From NCBI GenBank assembly GCA_003427395.1, contig BFEA01000101.1, forward strand, positions 3,096,287 through 3,119,147: DNA of 22,861 bases, given 5' to 3'. The notes below the pieces were generated by a model. The model made no database searches. It saw only the letters and a list, made by a program, of their open reading frames with translations, and was not told the origin of the DNA. Source of the DNA: Chara braunii. Its lineage: Eukaryota > Streptophyta > Charophyceae > Charales > Characeae. This document shows, in pieces, positions 7,984 to 17,337 of the stretch. The translations under genes were made by a program, and so were the position numbers. How positions within the stretch are numbered: position 1 is the stretch's first letter; the number at the start of each line of letters is the position of its first letter.

Positions 7984-10218
7984 CTAATTTATCCAAGCTT
8001 TCTGTATTGTAGTTGAGCTTACCTCTTCTCTGACTCGGAACTTCTTCAGTCTAGATCCTGAGACCCAATCTTTCCTTGGAGTCCCATCCATTTCTTCTAG
8101 CTCATATGCCCCGTGAAATTCCTGTTTCCTGACCTTGAATGGTCCTAGCCACCGTTTGTCCAATTCCCACGACCACTGCATTTCCAGAGAGGAATCGTAG
8201 AGTAGTACTGTCTCGCCAACTTGTAGAAGCTCGAGTCTTACTCTAGGTAGTTTGTCCCACCTTTCCTTATCCTTCCCTCTGCTGTCTACAACGTTCATGG
8301 CCGCTTCTCGCACCCTTTCTTCAGTGGCGCTGATCTGCCTTGCCCTTAGGTCTAACAGTTCCTTCAAAGTCAAGTTGTTCTCCAGGTTCTGCCTGCGCCA
8401 AGTTTTCAGGAAGCTTTCAATAGGAAATGTGGGGTGACGCCCATACCAGAGTGTCGCAGGTGCATACCTGGTCGTCCTTTTTACGGTGATGTTCTCCACA
8501 AAGAATACTGTTCTTAGGAACTTTGGCCAGAGGTTCGGCTTCCCACTGGTCCATTTGGCCAATAAGTTAGTAATAGTGCTATGACCTCTCTCAACTAGTG
8601 CATTCGCTTGTCGATGTGCCCGAGTCGTATAATTACCTGTGACCCCCAATTCCTTGAGCAGCTCCTTCACTTCCCCACACGTGAACTCAGACCCCCTGTC
8701 CATCGTAAACTCCAACACGAACGGATACCGGAGATAATATTCTTTAATACAGTCTGTCAGCGTTGTCCTGGTCTTAATCCTGATTGCTCTGCCATCAACG
8801 AATCCAGTAAGGTTGTCCCTTGGGTCAAATATATAGTTATAGCCTCCAAGAACTAGTGGCATAGCCAGTAGATCCAGGTGAAGAACCGCCCCTACTTCCT
8901 TGATATACCTAGGATGCAGAGGTTCCTTGTACCTGATAGGCGATCGGATTTGACAGGGCACACACGATTCGCAGTATTTTCGCTTCATCTCAAACATCTC
9001 TTCCCAGTAGTAGAGCTCCATCGCCTTTTTGTAGGTAGCCGCGAAACTCCGATGTCCTCCATCTATCCCATCATGCAAGGCGGCTACTACGTCAATCTGG
9101 CGATTCCTCCCATATACGACAAGTCGCGACGGCCCCCTCTTATCTCTGATGAATAAGTGGTGACCTCTTACCACATAGTGGTCTCTCATCCTGAGAGTCT
9201 TTTCACTCACTTCTCTCTCTCTTTTATCTCCTGAGAGGAGCAACCCTATTTCTAAATAGAATCCTTCATACTCCTCTTCCCTGAATTCCTCTGAAATCTC
9301 CTCTTGTTCGAACTCTCCTTCCTTCTCTTCATCGAACTCGTAATCATCTCCAATAACTATCTCGTCGGCCTTCATTATTCCTCTTTCATCATTCGCTTGG
9401 ACTTGTAACAGCGAATTTGTCAGGTAGTATATTCTTCCCATCATGGCTACCTGTTCGTTAGTCTGTTGGACTCCTGCTTCGATCGTTCGTGGCTCATCCA
9501 TTACCCTATAATTCTCTGCCAGAGCCAACTCCATCATCCATTCCTTATTTCTCTCGCCCCAAGAGTCCTCCTCCTCTAATGGTGTGAGTATCAGGGAAGG
9601 TTCTCTCATAAATTCGGGAGGCGGATGCCACATTGGATTCCCTCTCCTCATTTTCTTACTCTCGACGAACATGAACCAACAATTCACGTGAGTTCGCATG
9701 TCTTCCCCTTCGTTCAAAAACCCGTCTACTGGAGACGTTTTTTCATTGGATTCTTCCTGATTTCCCCACTCAATTCTGCTCATGCCATCCGCCCTGTTTT
9801 TGTTCCCAGGAATCCATTCTAACTGGAAGTCGAACATCCAGATATAGGTGAGCCATCTGGCTATGGTTGGATCTGAGGGCGAGAAATTCTTGAGCGAGTA
9901 CACAAGTGCCGTAGGATCGATCCTGAGTACAAACCTCCTCCCAAAGAGGTAATGCCTAAAGATCCTTAGGCAATGCAGGACCGTCAAGGCTTCTCTTTTG
10001 AACTGCGAGTAGTTCCTTTCTGTTGAGTTGAGTGTTCGTCTTTCAAACCTCAGCGGCCTCTCCTTTCCTTCACTGTCTGCCTGGATCAGGACGCCTCCTA
10101 GGGCGGTTGGTCCAGCGTCAGTTTCAACTATGAAGGGCTTTTCCATAGTCGCATCAAAGTCCGGTACCCCTAGTACCAGACCTCTCTCTCTGAACTCCTT
10201 CTTCAATTGTTCCACCAC
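7984..10218 (-). CDS. pol: Ty3/Gypsy pol: RNase H and integrase (uninterrupted)
   Basis: This open frame of 744 codons is the 3' part of a Pol polyprotein. RNase H, which degrades the RNA strand of the hybrid, spans about residues 28-150 with acidic residues D34, E76, D101 and D144 in the expected TDAG, KREAL, RIDP and NRADGMSR contexts. A long acidic linker (about 152-340) follows. The integrase zinc finger is H382, H389, C419, C422. The catalytic core shows D449 (HLDLL), D507 (MDRGSEF) and E543 (VERGH), with exactly 35 residues between the last two, i.e. DD35E. A GPY/F-type motif (LGPFKV) is at 691-696. No chromodomain is visible. The frame has no ATG near its start (first codon GTG), so it is a continuation of RT, not an independent gene. 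No stop interrupts it, unlike the gag, protease and RT upstream. Confidence 0.92.
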   Translation of the reverse strand: MVEQLKKEFRERGLVLGVPDFDATMEKPFIVETDAGPTALGGVLIQADSEGKERPLRFERRTLNSTERNYSQFKREALTVLHCLRIFRHYLFGRRFVLRIDPTALVYSLKNFSPSDPTIARWLTYIWMFDFQLEWIPGNKNRADGMSRIEWGNQEESNEKTSPVDGFLNEGEDMRTHVNCWFMFVESKKMRRGNPMWHPPPEFMREPSLILTPLEEEDSWGERNKEWMMELALAENYRVMDEPRTIEAGVQQTNEQVAMMGRIYYLTNSLLQVQANDERGIMKADEIVIGDDYEFDEEKEGEFEQEEISEEFREEEYEGFYLEIGLLLSGDKREREVSEKTLRMRDHYVVRGHHLFIRDKRGPSRLVVYGRNRQIDVVAALHDGIDGGHRSFAATYKKAMELYYWEEMFEMKRKYCESCVPCQIRSPIRYKEPLHPRYIKEVGAVLHLDLLAMPLVLGGYNYIFDPRDNLTGFVDGRAIRIKTRTTLTDCIKEYYLRYPFVLEFTMDRGSEFTCGEVKELLKELGVTGNYTTRAHRQANALVERGHSTITNLLAKWTSGKPNLWPKFLRTVFFVENITVKRTTRYAPATLWYGRHPTFPIESFLKTWRRQNLENNLTLKELLDLRARQISATEERVREAAMNVVDSRGKDKERWDKLPRVRLELLQVGETVLLYDSSLEMQWSWELDKRWLGPFKVRKQEFHGAYELEEMDGTPRKDWVSGSRLKKFRVREEVSSTTIQKAWIN

Positions 10219-10436
10219 TTCCTCTTGATGGTTTCCTCATTCTCATTCCTGATCCTTCCGGACTAGCTTCCTTAGATGCTCAGTTTTACTAGCAAACCTT
10301 TCTATGAATCTTCTCCAGAACCCACGGTACCAAGGAAGCTTCAAACTTCACCCAAATTTCTGAAAGGAGTGGGTCATTCCAGAATTTTATTGGTCTTCTT
10401 CTTATCAGGGCGCCGACCATGCTCGTTGCAAATGTA
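10219..10436 (-). pseudogene. pol: Decayed RT thumb/connection region
   Basis: No single frame stays open, but fragments in different minus frames show the GFWRRFI-like and WNDPLL/EWP-like strings expected between RT palm and RNase H in Ty3/Gypsy Pol. At least one frameshift and several stops separate the RT palm from the intact RNase H-integrase frame. The intact frame therefore cannot currently be made as part of a full Pol protein. Confidence 0.6.
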
Positions 10437-10871
10437 TCATAGAATGGTTACCTCCTTTACGCAATGTCTCGACTTCACTCCACTGGCGGTGAGGTTGTAC
10501 TCTTCTAGTAGAGATAAAACTTCTCTTAACCCTTGAACATGTTCCCATACAAACCTTCTCACCCCTGGAGCCACCTCTGACTCATCCTTCTCAATCGGAC
10601 CCTTAACTGCAAGATCATCTATGTACGGCTCGGTGATCTGAGGACTGATTGGTTGCATAACCCTGATCATACTCCGTTGCACCATGACCACAACATTGGT
10701 CCATCCTTGCGGCGCAACATTCATATAGACCAATCCCCTTGGCGTGTGCATCGCCGTGATGGGACGGTCTGTCGGATAGACTGAAAACTGATCGTATCCA
10801 GAGTAGAGGTTGATGAGGGACACAATCGACCTTCCTGCACAAGCTTCTGATAACTGGTCAGCGTTGGGCAA
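10437..10871 (-). pseudogene. pol: Reverse transcriptase, palm region (catalytic Asp changed)
   Basis: 144 residues hold RT motifs in order. LINLYSGYDQF (about 19-29) corresponds to motif A, AMHTPRGLVYMNVAPQG (about 40-56) to motif B, and YIDD (83-86) to motif C. Motif A normally carries the metal-binding Asp where this copy has Asn (N21, codon AAC at 10811-10809). The YIDD box keeps both Asp residues. RT needs all three acidic residues, so this copy should be inactive, an inference from family knowledge. The frame begins with a TTG codon and is separated from the N-terminal RT fragment by an in-frame TAA near 10917. It then loses frame after 10437. Confidence 0.85.
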
Positions 10872-10916
10872 ACCTCCTGCATCCCTTACAATTACCGCGT
10901 TCAGTCGTTGGAGGTC

Positions 10917-11395
10917 TTACACCCATCTGAGAACTCCATTTGGTTTTACAAAGCAGAACCATGGAGACGCGTACGGTCCACTGGAATACCCTGCAACATC
11001 CATATGGATTTTCCCATCTAGGTACTCTACCACCCTTCTGCAATCCTCGGGGTTGGGGTACTTAGCCCCTCGGACATTCCATGGCTCGTGGGGTACAGTA
11101 TGAATGCGGATCATTTCGATCTTTTCCACATCCAGCCTCCCACGTTGATCATCGTTGAAGGCATATGCCCCATGTTTTTCACGTATCAGCTCCTTCACCA
11201 ATTCCTCCTCTTGCCTTGTCAGAAAACCAGGTTCCCCTATTATCAGTTCTTTCTCAGTCTCATCGTTGATACGACAAGGCCCGTGCTGGATACCTTCCCT
11301 CATTCGCTGTATCAGTTCTCTTTCCTGATCATAATACACCCCTTCTTCCTGACTCACTAGAACTGGCACAGGGTGACTCTTTTTATCTACCGTCT
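10917..11395 (-). pseudogene. pol: Reverse transcriptase, N-terminal (fingers) region
   Basis: The frame contains the RT entry region. A helical, charged segment is followed by RIHTVPHEPWNVRGAKYPNP, the equivalent of the PHxI..xxPYR.xP strand. DCRRVVEYLDGKIHMDVAGYSSGPYASPWFCFVKPNG then includes the usual SPxxxPxxFVKKxxG-type signature. It ends at a TAA (10917-10919) immediately after LRWV, where intact relatives continue into the palm. The frame start is a GTG, and readable linker sequence continues 5' of it to about 11395, where a frameshift separates it from the protease-linker frame. Confidence 0.8.
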
Positions 11396-11641
11396 TGTAC
11401 CTCCTTTTGGAGCCCTGCTTGAGCCCATCCCTAAAAAATGCTGACCTGCAGCTTGAGCATTCGGCGCATGCGGCACTATTATCTGAGAAGAAGGAGGTGG
11501 TCGGTAGACAAAATCAACCCTTCCTCCTTTCGGATTGTCCTGGATTCTTTCAGCGAGTGCCCTAATGGCATCCGCGTCAGCCATCCTATAGGCCGATACC
11601 AGTTCTACTGCGTCACTGATATTTGTTAGACTTAACACAAG
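11387..11641 (-). pseudogene. pol: Linker between protease and reverse transcriptase
   Basis: 83 codons run in the same frame as the protease, separated from it only by an in-frame TGA (11642-11644). The sequence holds a helical segment (about DAVELVSAYRMADADAIRALAE) and a Pro/Gln-rich loop. It reaches a stop at 11387-11389 that results from a frameshift, because the adjoining RT frame reads on through the same bases. It has no catalytic motif of its own. Confidence 0.55.
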
Positions 11642-12361
11642 TCATTTGGCTTCTTCATCATCTGACTCCTCTTCTTCTTCTTCCCATTCCAGTTCTCTCC
11701 TCCTACTCTCAGATTCCTGGAACGTGTAGGATCCGGCATTGAGACTGTTTTTCGAGCTGTGTGGGCCTGTGTTCCTAGAGATGATAACCTCGAAGTTCCC
11801 ATAGGCAGGATCGCACAAGATGACGAACATAGTGTCGTCATGCTTGTTCATAATGAGCAATTCAGATCTACACAGGAACGACCTTCCCAGCAATATTGGA
11901 AGGTCCAAGCTGGGCATGACGTAGAAGCACGTACATACCTTGACTCTTCCTATTTCTATGACCACATTCGATGCAACTCCCGTGTACCCGGTCTTGCCGC
12001 TGACTCCGTTGAGGAATCCGCAATCATTCTTATCCACCTCGAACCCGAGCTTTACCGCGGTTTCTCCGTTTATAATATTCATTTCTGCCCCGGTGTTAAC
12101 CATCCTTGGACACATCTTTCCCTTTATCATAACATCAATGGACCCTATTCCTACGAATTTTCAATCCATTTTGCTCCCCGCCACGCTCCAGTTGGCCTCT
12201 TTGGGAATTAAATCCCCCGTTCGGAGTGAGGCCACTCTCCGTCGTGATAGCCTTGCTTTCACCATTTCTCTTAACGTAGGAGCCGAAGCTAGGATTTCTT
12301 TCAGATTTAGCAGCTCATTGTGCCCCTCCAGCAGTTCATTCACCAAGCCTTCCAGATCCAC
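11642..12361 (-). pseudogene. pol: Retropepsin-like aspartic protease (active-site Asp changed)
   Basis: One minus frame, interrupted by a TGA at 12161-12163, holds a helical leader and then a retropepsin domain. Its active-site loop reads MVNTGAEMNII where the family has D-T/S-G-A, so the catalytic Asp is Asn (codon AAC at 12097-12095). The downstream ILLGRSFL string matches the second conserved ILG motif of retropepsins. The enzyme would cut Gag-Pol into its mature parts. With Asn in the loop it should be inactive, as in classic D-to-N mutants. The frame is continuous with the gag knuckle frame upstream (positions 13206 to 12551), which shows a fused gag-protease layout. An acidic C-terminal run (EEEEEESDDEE) ends in a TGA. 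Confidence 0.85.
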
Positions 12362-12550
12362 CCCTTCTTCGATCGAGGTTTGATACTTTCTCTTCTTGCT
12401 TGGTCCTGTATCTCCTTTTGATCTTCCTTCCTTAGCTTCGTTTTTCCTTCTCTTAGCCCTTATCTCAGCCTGCCTTTCTTCTTCCTCCCTAATCTTCTCA
12501 TCCTCATCTTCATCACCCTCTACCGTGATAGGTGGTTCTTCTTCCGCTGG

Positions 12551-13206
12551 TTAGGAAGCCTGAGCTTGTTCCTTTTGAGGATTCCCTCCTGCGGGTCTTC
12601 TTGTAGCGAATGAAATCGTTCCTCTTATACTTCTCTGACTTCCACTGTTCCTTGCGGCCATATTGGCTCTCAACATTCTCGGGTTGGGTTCATTTGGCCC
12701 ATCTCCCGATCCCCCGCGCCCCATGGTAAATACTTTTGGGCATCCAGCCCCTTCTCTTCCTGCTTTTTCACATATCCCTTGAAGCCTCAGATGTAGCCTT
12801 TGCATTTTGTCTACAAAGTCTTCCATCCTATCGAACGTATCTCTAATGTTAGTCCTAACGTCTTCCTCCTCCGTTTCTTCTTCTACAAGCGGCACGTTTC
12901 CTTTTTCTTCTCTAATCCCCATACTACTCACTTTCTCTTCCAAGTTAGTTATGTCTTCCACCTGCACTACTGGTTCTTCCCTTTCCTGCCAAATTCGGAA
13001 CATCCCTGTTGCGTTGGGACCAAGCGTGGCCACACGAAGAGCCTCTTCCCTTGTGCCCCCTGGAATCTCAGGATCAATCACCCTACCATTTTGGTCAAAC
13101 ACCTCGCCTTCCATGTTTGATGTTACGAGTCCTTCACGCTCGTCAAACTTCCTAACATAACATCGTTTTACCGTATGCCCTTTCATCGTGCAGTAGGTAC
13201 AGACGC
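12551..13206 (-). pseudogene. gag: gag C-terminal part: CCHC knuckle and acidic tail
   Basis: The frame opens in a zinc knuckle CTYCTMKGHTVKRC (13206-13165), a CX2CX4HX4C RNA-binding motif. A short beta-like tail (GEVFDQNGRVIDPEIPGG) follows. Next come a long acidic/coiled region (EEETEEEDV, then a helical DRMEDFVDKMQRLHLRLQG) and a basic, Asn/Arg-rich end. A TAA at 12551-12553 stops it, but the same frame continues into the protease, so this is one gag-protease reading frame with point stops. The ATG often taken as start lies inside the knuckle and cannot be the true beginning. Confidence 0.8.
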
Positions 13207-13682
13207 ATTCACTGTAATCAATCCACCCCCTGCCATATCCTTGTCTGTTTCATTGTCCGTTTCCTCTACCATACCCCCTTCCATAGCTTTGGTCGTATCC
13301 ACGACCATACCCTTGTTGGTATTCCTACCCGACTGGATTTGCACCCCCTTGGGGCTGCCCCCACCTCCTCTGTTATCTGCTCCTCGTTCCCCTGGTCCCT
13401 GATTTCTACCACCATTCCTACCTCTTCCACGTCCTTGTCCTTGTCCTTGGAACCTGTTCTGGTTTTGGCCACCTTTGCGACTAGATCCTGCTTCGCTCTG
13501 CCCTGTTAGTTGAAGTTGTCCCGTGTTTTGGTCTCCTCCAAAATTCTAATTCTGGGTAACATGGGATATGAACCCTGCGTAGGCCATGACCCTACCGGGA
13601 AATACCCAGGCCATGCTCCCATAGGCGGACCCACGAGCCATTGACCATATTGCGCTGTGCTTGTTGACGACTCCTGTCCATA
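13207..13682 (-). pseudogene. gag: gag Gly/Gln/Arg-rich linker with frameshift
   Basis: Between capsid and knuckle no frame is fully open. One minus frame reads a tract of repeated GYGRG/GRG and QGQ elements over about 13240-13470, typical of a flexible RGG-like RNA-binding linker. A Trp/Pro/Gly-rich stretch (about 13560-13680) precedes it. The capsid frame and the knuckle frame differ by one, so at least one frameshift lies here, near 13545. The Arg/Glu-rich frame at 13266-13472 is a shadow of the Gly-rich one. Confidence 0.6.
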
Positions 13683-14618
13683 CTAGACTATCGCTTGTTG
13701 AGTTACTTGTCCTTTTCCCGACCCTTGTCCTCCGATAGCGATATTTTTAGCCTTTCTCTGACACTTGGTCAGTTTGCCCGTTCCTTCTGGTCCTCCATTT
13801 TCTGCTTCTTCCTCTCCATCTTCCTCTTCCTTTCTTCTCTTTCCTGACGGCTGTGTCACTGTTAACACTTTCGATGGTGTTACTCTTTCCCTAAGCTCTT
13901 TTATCTCATTTGCCATATTGCTCAACACTCCTCCAAGTACACTATCTGTTCCTTGGATCGTCCCTACTGCCTTTCTTTTCTTTCGTTCGACCTTGATTTG
14001 GTGATGGAACACTTGGTCCATGTCTCCCGCCGCGATGTTCTTTTTTATGGTTTCCCAAGTTGTCTTTCTCCCGGCGACTCCCCCTCGAGTTAGTTCCATC
14101 GCCTCATACCCAGAGAATTTTCCTAGGAAAATGACGCACTGCATCTCTTCAGACAGTCCAGGGACCCTCTCGGCTGTCTTTTCGAACGTGTTGACGAATG
14201 CCCTGATCGTGGTTAAGTCATCTCTGTTCATGTTATAGAGATGGTCAATTGTGAGCAGACCATCTCCCAGCTTAAATGTTTTTTGCATACCCCTTTTAAA
14301 CTAAGCCCAATTATTGTTGGACTTCCTCACTACCTCTTCCACGTCAGAGGTGCATTCCCACCATACATACTCAAAAAACTGGGCGAACTTCTCGGCCGGT
14401 GTCAATTGGTTGAAGATTTGCTCAAGCAGTTCTAACCAATGAGTGACCCTATCCCCTTTGAAAGGGAATATGCCTATCCTCGGTAGGTTAGATCTCTTTA
14501 TCGTTTTTTTCTCTAGCAACTTGACGATTTCTGCCGCGGTGATTGGTGACCCTCCGTTGGCGCTGGCATCGCCTATCTTTCCCCCTTTTCTTTCTTGGTT
14601 CCTGCTAGACCGTAGACC
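13683..14618 (-). pseudogene. gag: gag capsid-like region
   Basis: One frame from about 14618 to a TAG at 13683-13685, broken by an in-frame TAG at 14301-14303, holds a Ty3/Gypsy capsid. FPFKGDRVTHWLELLEQIF and FFEYVWWEC (first half), then a helical second half with LTTIRAFVNTFEKTAERVPGL and MELTRGG, match the retrotransposon-gag pattern of W..L...F and an F..L.QG-like core. A basic, KRRKEEE-type linker follows. No ATG opens the frame. Immediately upstream the minus strand reads GTGTGTTTTAACAG|GGT, a good splice acceptor, and an in-frame TAA lies directly before that CAG. The coding segment may therefore start as an internal exon. Confidence 0.75.
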
Positions 14619-14731
14619 CTGTTAAAACACACAAAACGACCATTGATCCACCCTCTCCGTGACTATCTTGACGTATTTTTACTCTTGTCACTTGTTCTTA
14701 CCCTATATATGACTTATCATACCCTTTTTTC

Positions 14732-15511
14732 TCAACCGAGTATTTCTTCCAGGGGTACCCAGTCCCCGTGCGAAAAGCTTCTAACCATACCAAATAAAGA
14801 AGGGATCTCGTCTATAAATTCTTCGATACATGCTTTCCGGCAAAGATTGCGCCAGTGGGTCGAGAGATCCTCAAAATGATAGATGCGTAGGTACGTGTTT
14901 ACTATGCATAATACGTTATAGAAATCCCTACTCTTTAGTTTCGGTCCCATCTCTAAGTATAGACGGTAAACAACTTCCGATGCCTCGAATTCGAAGCCTA
15001 TCTCTGGAACTGATTGGGCTGCGAGTACTGCTCGTTCTACATTCTCAATCCCCCAGAATGCTTCATCAATTATGAAGCTCGGAAGCGTGGTTTTAATGTA
15101 CCTTGTTGGATACACGAATTCAGCGACCTACTTTGCTTCGATTGATTTTATAACTTCTCCTTCTTCTCCCCAATACATTCTCCTTGAAAATGCCTCAAGG
15201 GCCAATCCGGCTATCAATACGTACTTAGAGATGGGGCGGTTTTCCCCTATCGCAAGATCGATCGCGTGTGCTCTCCAGAGAAGGGCCGGTAAGTAAAGTG
15301 TCACTTTTACTATCGTTTGCCTTTCCCTCGTGGTCCACCCGGTTTCTATCCAAAGGAGGGCTTTTTATCCTATCGGTATCCCGCACCATGAATCCATTTC
15401 CTCATCCATATTTATTGTCCTCTTCGGCAGTGTCATTTTGACTCCTCCTTCTTTTGGCTCTGGCAGGTTGATCAGGAAGCTCCGATCAACAAACCATATT
15501 AAAGGAGCCAT
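14732..15511 (-). pseudogene. Unrecognised ORF B, paralogue of ORF A, two in-frame stops
   Basis: From an ATG at 15511 one frame runs 259 codons to a TGA at 14732, interrupted by TAA at 15365-15367 (codon 49) and TAG at 15128-15130 (codon 128). I do not recognise the family. It aligns along its length with ORF A. Shared features, in B numbering, include INLP (about 14-17), LLWIETGW (52-59), KVTLYL (69-74) and a hydrophobic helix with LEAFSRR. LPSFIID (143-149), VERA..AA (158 on), PE, YLEM (185-188), RD (195-196), VN.Y.R (204-209) and HW..L complete the match. Spacing is nearly constant. Its N-terminal half (about codons 18-48) is the most diverged. It lies between ORF A and gag in the same orientation. 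Two isolated stops suggest a recently inactivated copy, or draft errors. I do not assign a function. Confidence 0.6.
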
Positions 15512-15594
15512 CCTGGTATACGTGTTACAACCGCCAAAGAAAGGACCTTTCTCTTCTTAGTAACTACTCAATTTCCCTATTTCTTAACAATTTT

Positions 15595-16302
15595 CTATCC
15601 CAGTCTCCCTTGAGCACCCCTTCCTATTTGATCGAGGATCCTCTGCCCCAGTTCCTCCCAGTAGACATGCCTATTTCCCCAATTGTGCTGACGTGCATAT
15701 GAGTTGACCCTTGATAGTACGTCTTCAGGATCCCTTCCTTCAATCAAGTGTCTTATCTCTAGGTATATGTAGTATACCATCAGAGGGGTAGACGCGTGAT
15801 ATTCTCTCTCAGGTATTGCCATTGCGGCTTCCGCAGCCCTTTCCACTCGGGTCCTCCCTCTAAAGGTTGCATCTACGATGAACATAGGAAGGGTCCCTCT
15901 TAGATATGCTGCTAGCGAAAGAAAATCGTTAGCCTTTCTTACCCTCACAGTTCCTATCATTCCTTCAAACCCATTCAAACTTGCATCTCTTCTCTTAGAC
16001 TCGAGCGAGTATTCTGCTATCCACAATAGTCTGGAAAAAGATCGATCAGTTCCTAAGACTAAATTTATTATGATAGTTTGCAATTTCTCCGAAGAAAGAT
16101 ACAAGGTAACCCTTTCTACTGTGCGATTTTCGCCTCTAACCCATCCTGACTCGATCCAAATGAAGGTTTGTTCCTCTACAAAATCCCCGCAACAATACCC
16201 CGTCTCTTCGTTCTCCTCATGACGACTTGGCAAATTTATCATCAGGCCACGCCTCATTTGCACGGGCTCTTTGATCGTGATTTGATATCGGGCAGAAGCC
16301 AT
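15595..16302 (-). CDS. Unrecognised ORF A, intact, 235 aa
   Basis: The start is taken as the ATG at 16302 (GAG before it, G at +4). The frame opens 51 bases further upstream, but only with a GTG. The protein is 235 residues with no stop, signal peptide or membrane helix. It looks mainly helical, with aromatic landmarks: FIWIESGW (47-54), RVTLYL (64-69), LLWIAEYSLESKRR (92-105), LPMFIVD (138-144), VERAAEAA (153-160) and IPE (163-165). VYYIYLEI (176-183), RD (190-191), VLSRVNSYARQHNW (195-208) and YWEEL (214-218) follow. It shares these in order with ORF B 83 bp downstream. Compact helical proteins occurring as tandem paralogues beside gag could be accessory element proteins or captured structural/nucleoprotein-type genes. 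Nothing here decides it and I do not name a family. Confidence 0.7.
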   Translation of the reverse strand: MASARYQITIKEPVQMRRGLMINLPSRHEENEETGYCCGDFVEEQTFIWIESGWVRGENRTVERVTLYLSSEKLQTIIINLVLGTDRSFSRLLWIAEYSLESKRRDASLNGFEGMIGTVRVRKANDFLSLAAYLRGTLPMFIVDATFRGRTRVERAAEAAMAIPEREYHASTPLMVYYIYLEIRHLIEGRDPEDVLSRVNSYARQHNWGNRHVYWEELGQRILDQIGRGAQGRLG

Positions 16303-16584
16303 CTCTTTTCTGGTCGGCACAATCCACCTACTACACAACACAATCCAACCCACATCTCTTTTATTTTAGCTAGCAGACTTATAATCCCAAGATCTAACTA
16401 GTTTCCCTTTGTATCCCATCATCTACTTCGATCCTTTTGAACCTTTATATAATCCTTTTGTACAACAAGTATGTTATTAACCCACAGATCTCTATTTGAC
16501 ATAGTAGAAACATTAAAAGCGATATGCACATCCTCCTATCAGGAGACGCAGACTGCGCAACTACAAGAGGATCAGACACGCTGT

Positions 16585-16612
16585 CAGGCGGCCACAAGTA
16601 GTGGGCCGCCTG
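16585..16612. other. GC-rich hairpin, 9-bp perfect arms
   Basis: CAGGCGGCC and GGCCGCCTG pair perfectly around ACAAGTAGTG. CAC/GTG in the loop region can extend the stem past a single bulge. There is no T-run after it on either strand. Confidence 0.6.
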
Positions 16613-16983
16613 AAAGTGGCAGTCTTGGAACTTAGACACAAGGACAAGTCCGTGCAATGACGGTATTCTGGTTTGACCAGGCAGCAAAATTAGGGGGACC
16701 CAGAGCACCCCTAAGATTGGAGGTGTCGACCGGTGAGACTAGCCCTCAGAATTGGCGAGAGAGACTACCTCTTCTACCGCGCTGACGACTATCTTATTTC
16801 CGCCGCTCCGAACTTGTTTTCGAAACAACTGGCCGCAGAACGGTGATATGAGAATAGGCCTAGGCGTGGTCCCTTTTATGCTGCGCAATTGGCACGGAAA
16901 TGAAGCCTCGGGTTTCATTAATTTTAATATTAAAATAAAAAATGAGAAAAATAATTAAAAATGATAAAAAGGAAGAAAACCAA

Positions 16984-17000
16984 CGATTATTAAATAATCG
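16984..17000. other. Perfect 17-bp palindrome
   Basis: CGATTATT and AATAATCG flank a single A at the edge of an AT-rich block. Role unknown. Confidence 0.6.
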
Positions 17001-17337
17001 ACTGAATTTTGATCAGATTATTTGCGATCGGATTTACCCCCGGATTATTCGTTTACTCTAAATCTAACGATTTTCTCTAATTCCCGGTAATCGGGATCGT
17101 TTGCGTGGGTTACCTGACTTAGCCTCGCTGCAACCTGTGTGATACGAGTCGGTGTGGGTTTGATGATCAACGCAGTATCGTTACTGGGATTATTTTGAGA
17201 TGGATCGTGTGGCTCTACTATACTTTGTGCGGTTGTTGGTTTGGTTCGGGCCCGACAGTCAGGCTTGGGGCAGGTTCGGGACTATTATGACATGGCTGCA
17301 CGGTCCGGCGTTGACACGATACAGCGGACTGGCATTA

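Larger units (their letters stand above)
16303..17240. other. Gene-free AT-rich stretch
   Basis: No coding frame of interest is visible. It holds a GC-rich hairpin near 16600, an AT-rich block at about 16915-17000 and a perfect palindrome at 16984-17000. This would be the 5' flank of ORF A on the minus strand, but I cannot point to a convincing promoter. Confidence 0.5.
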
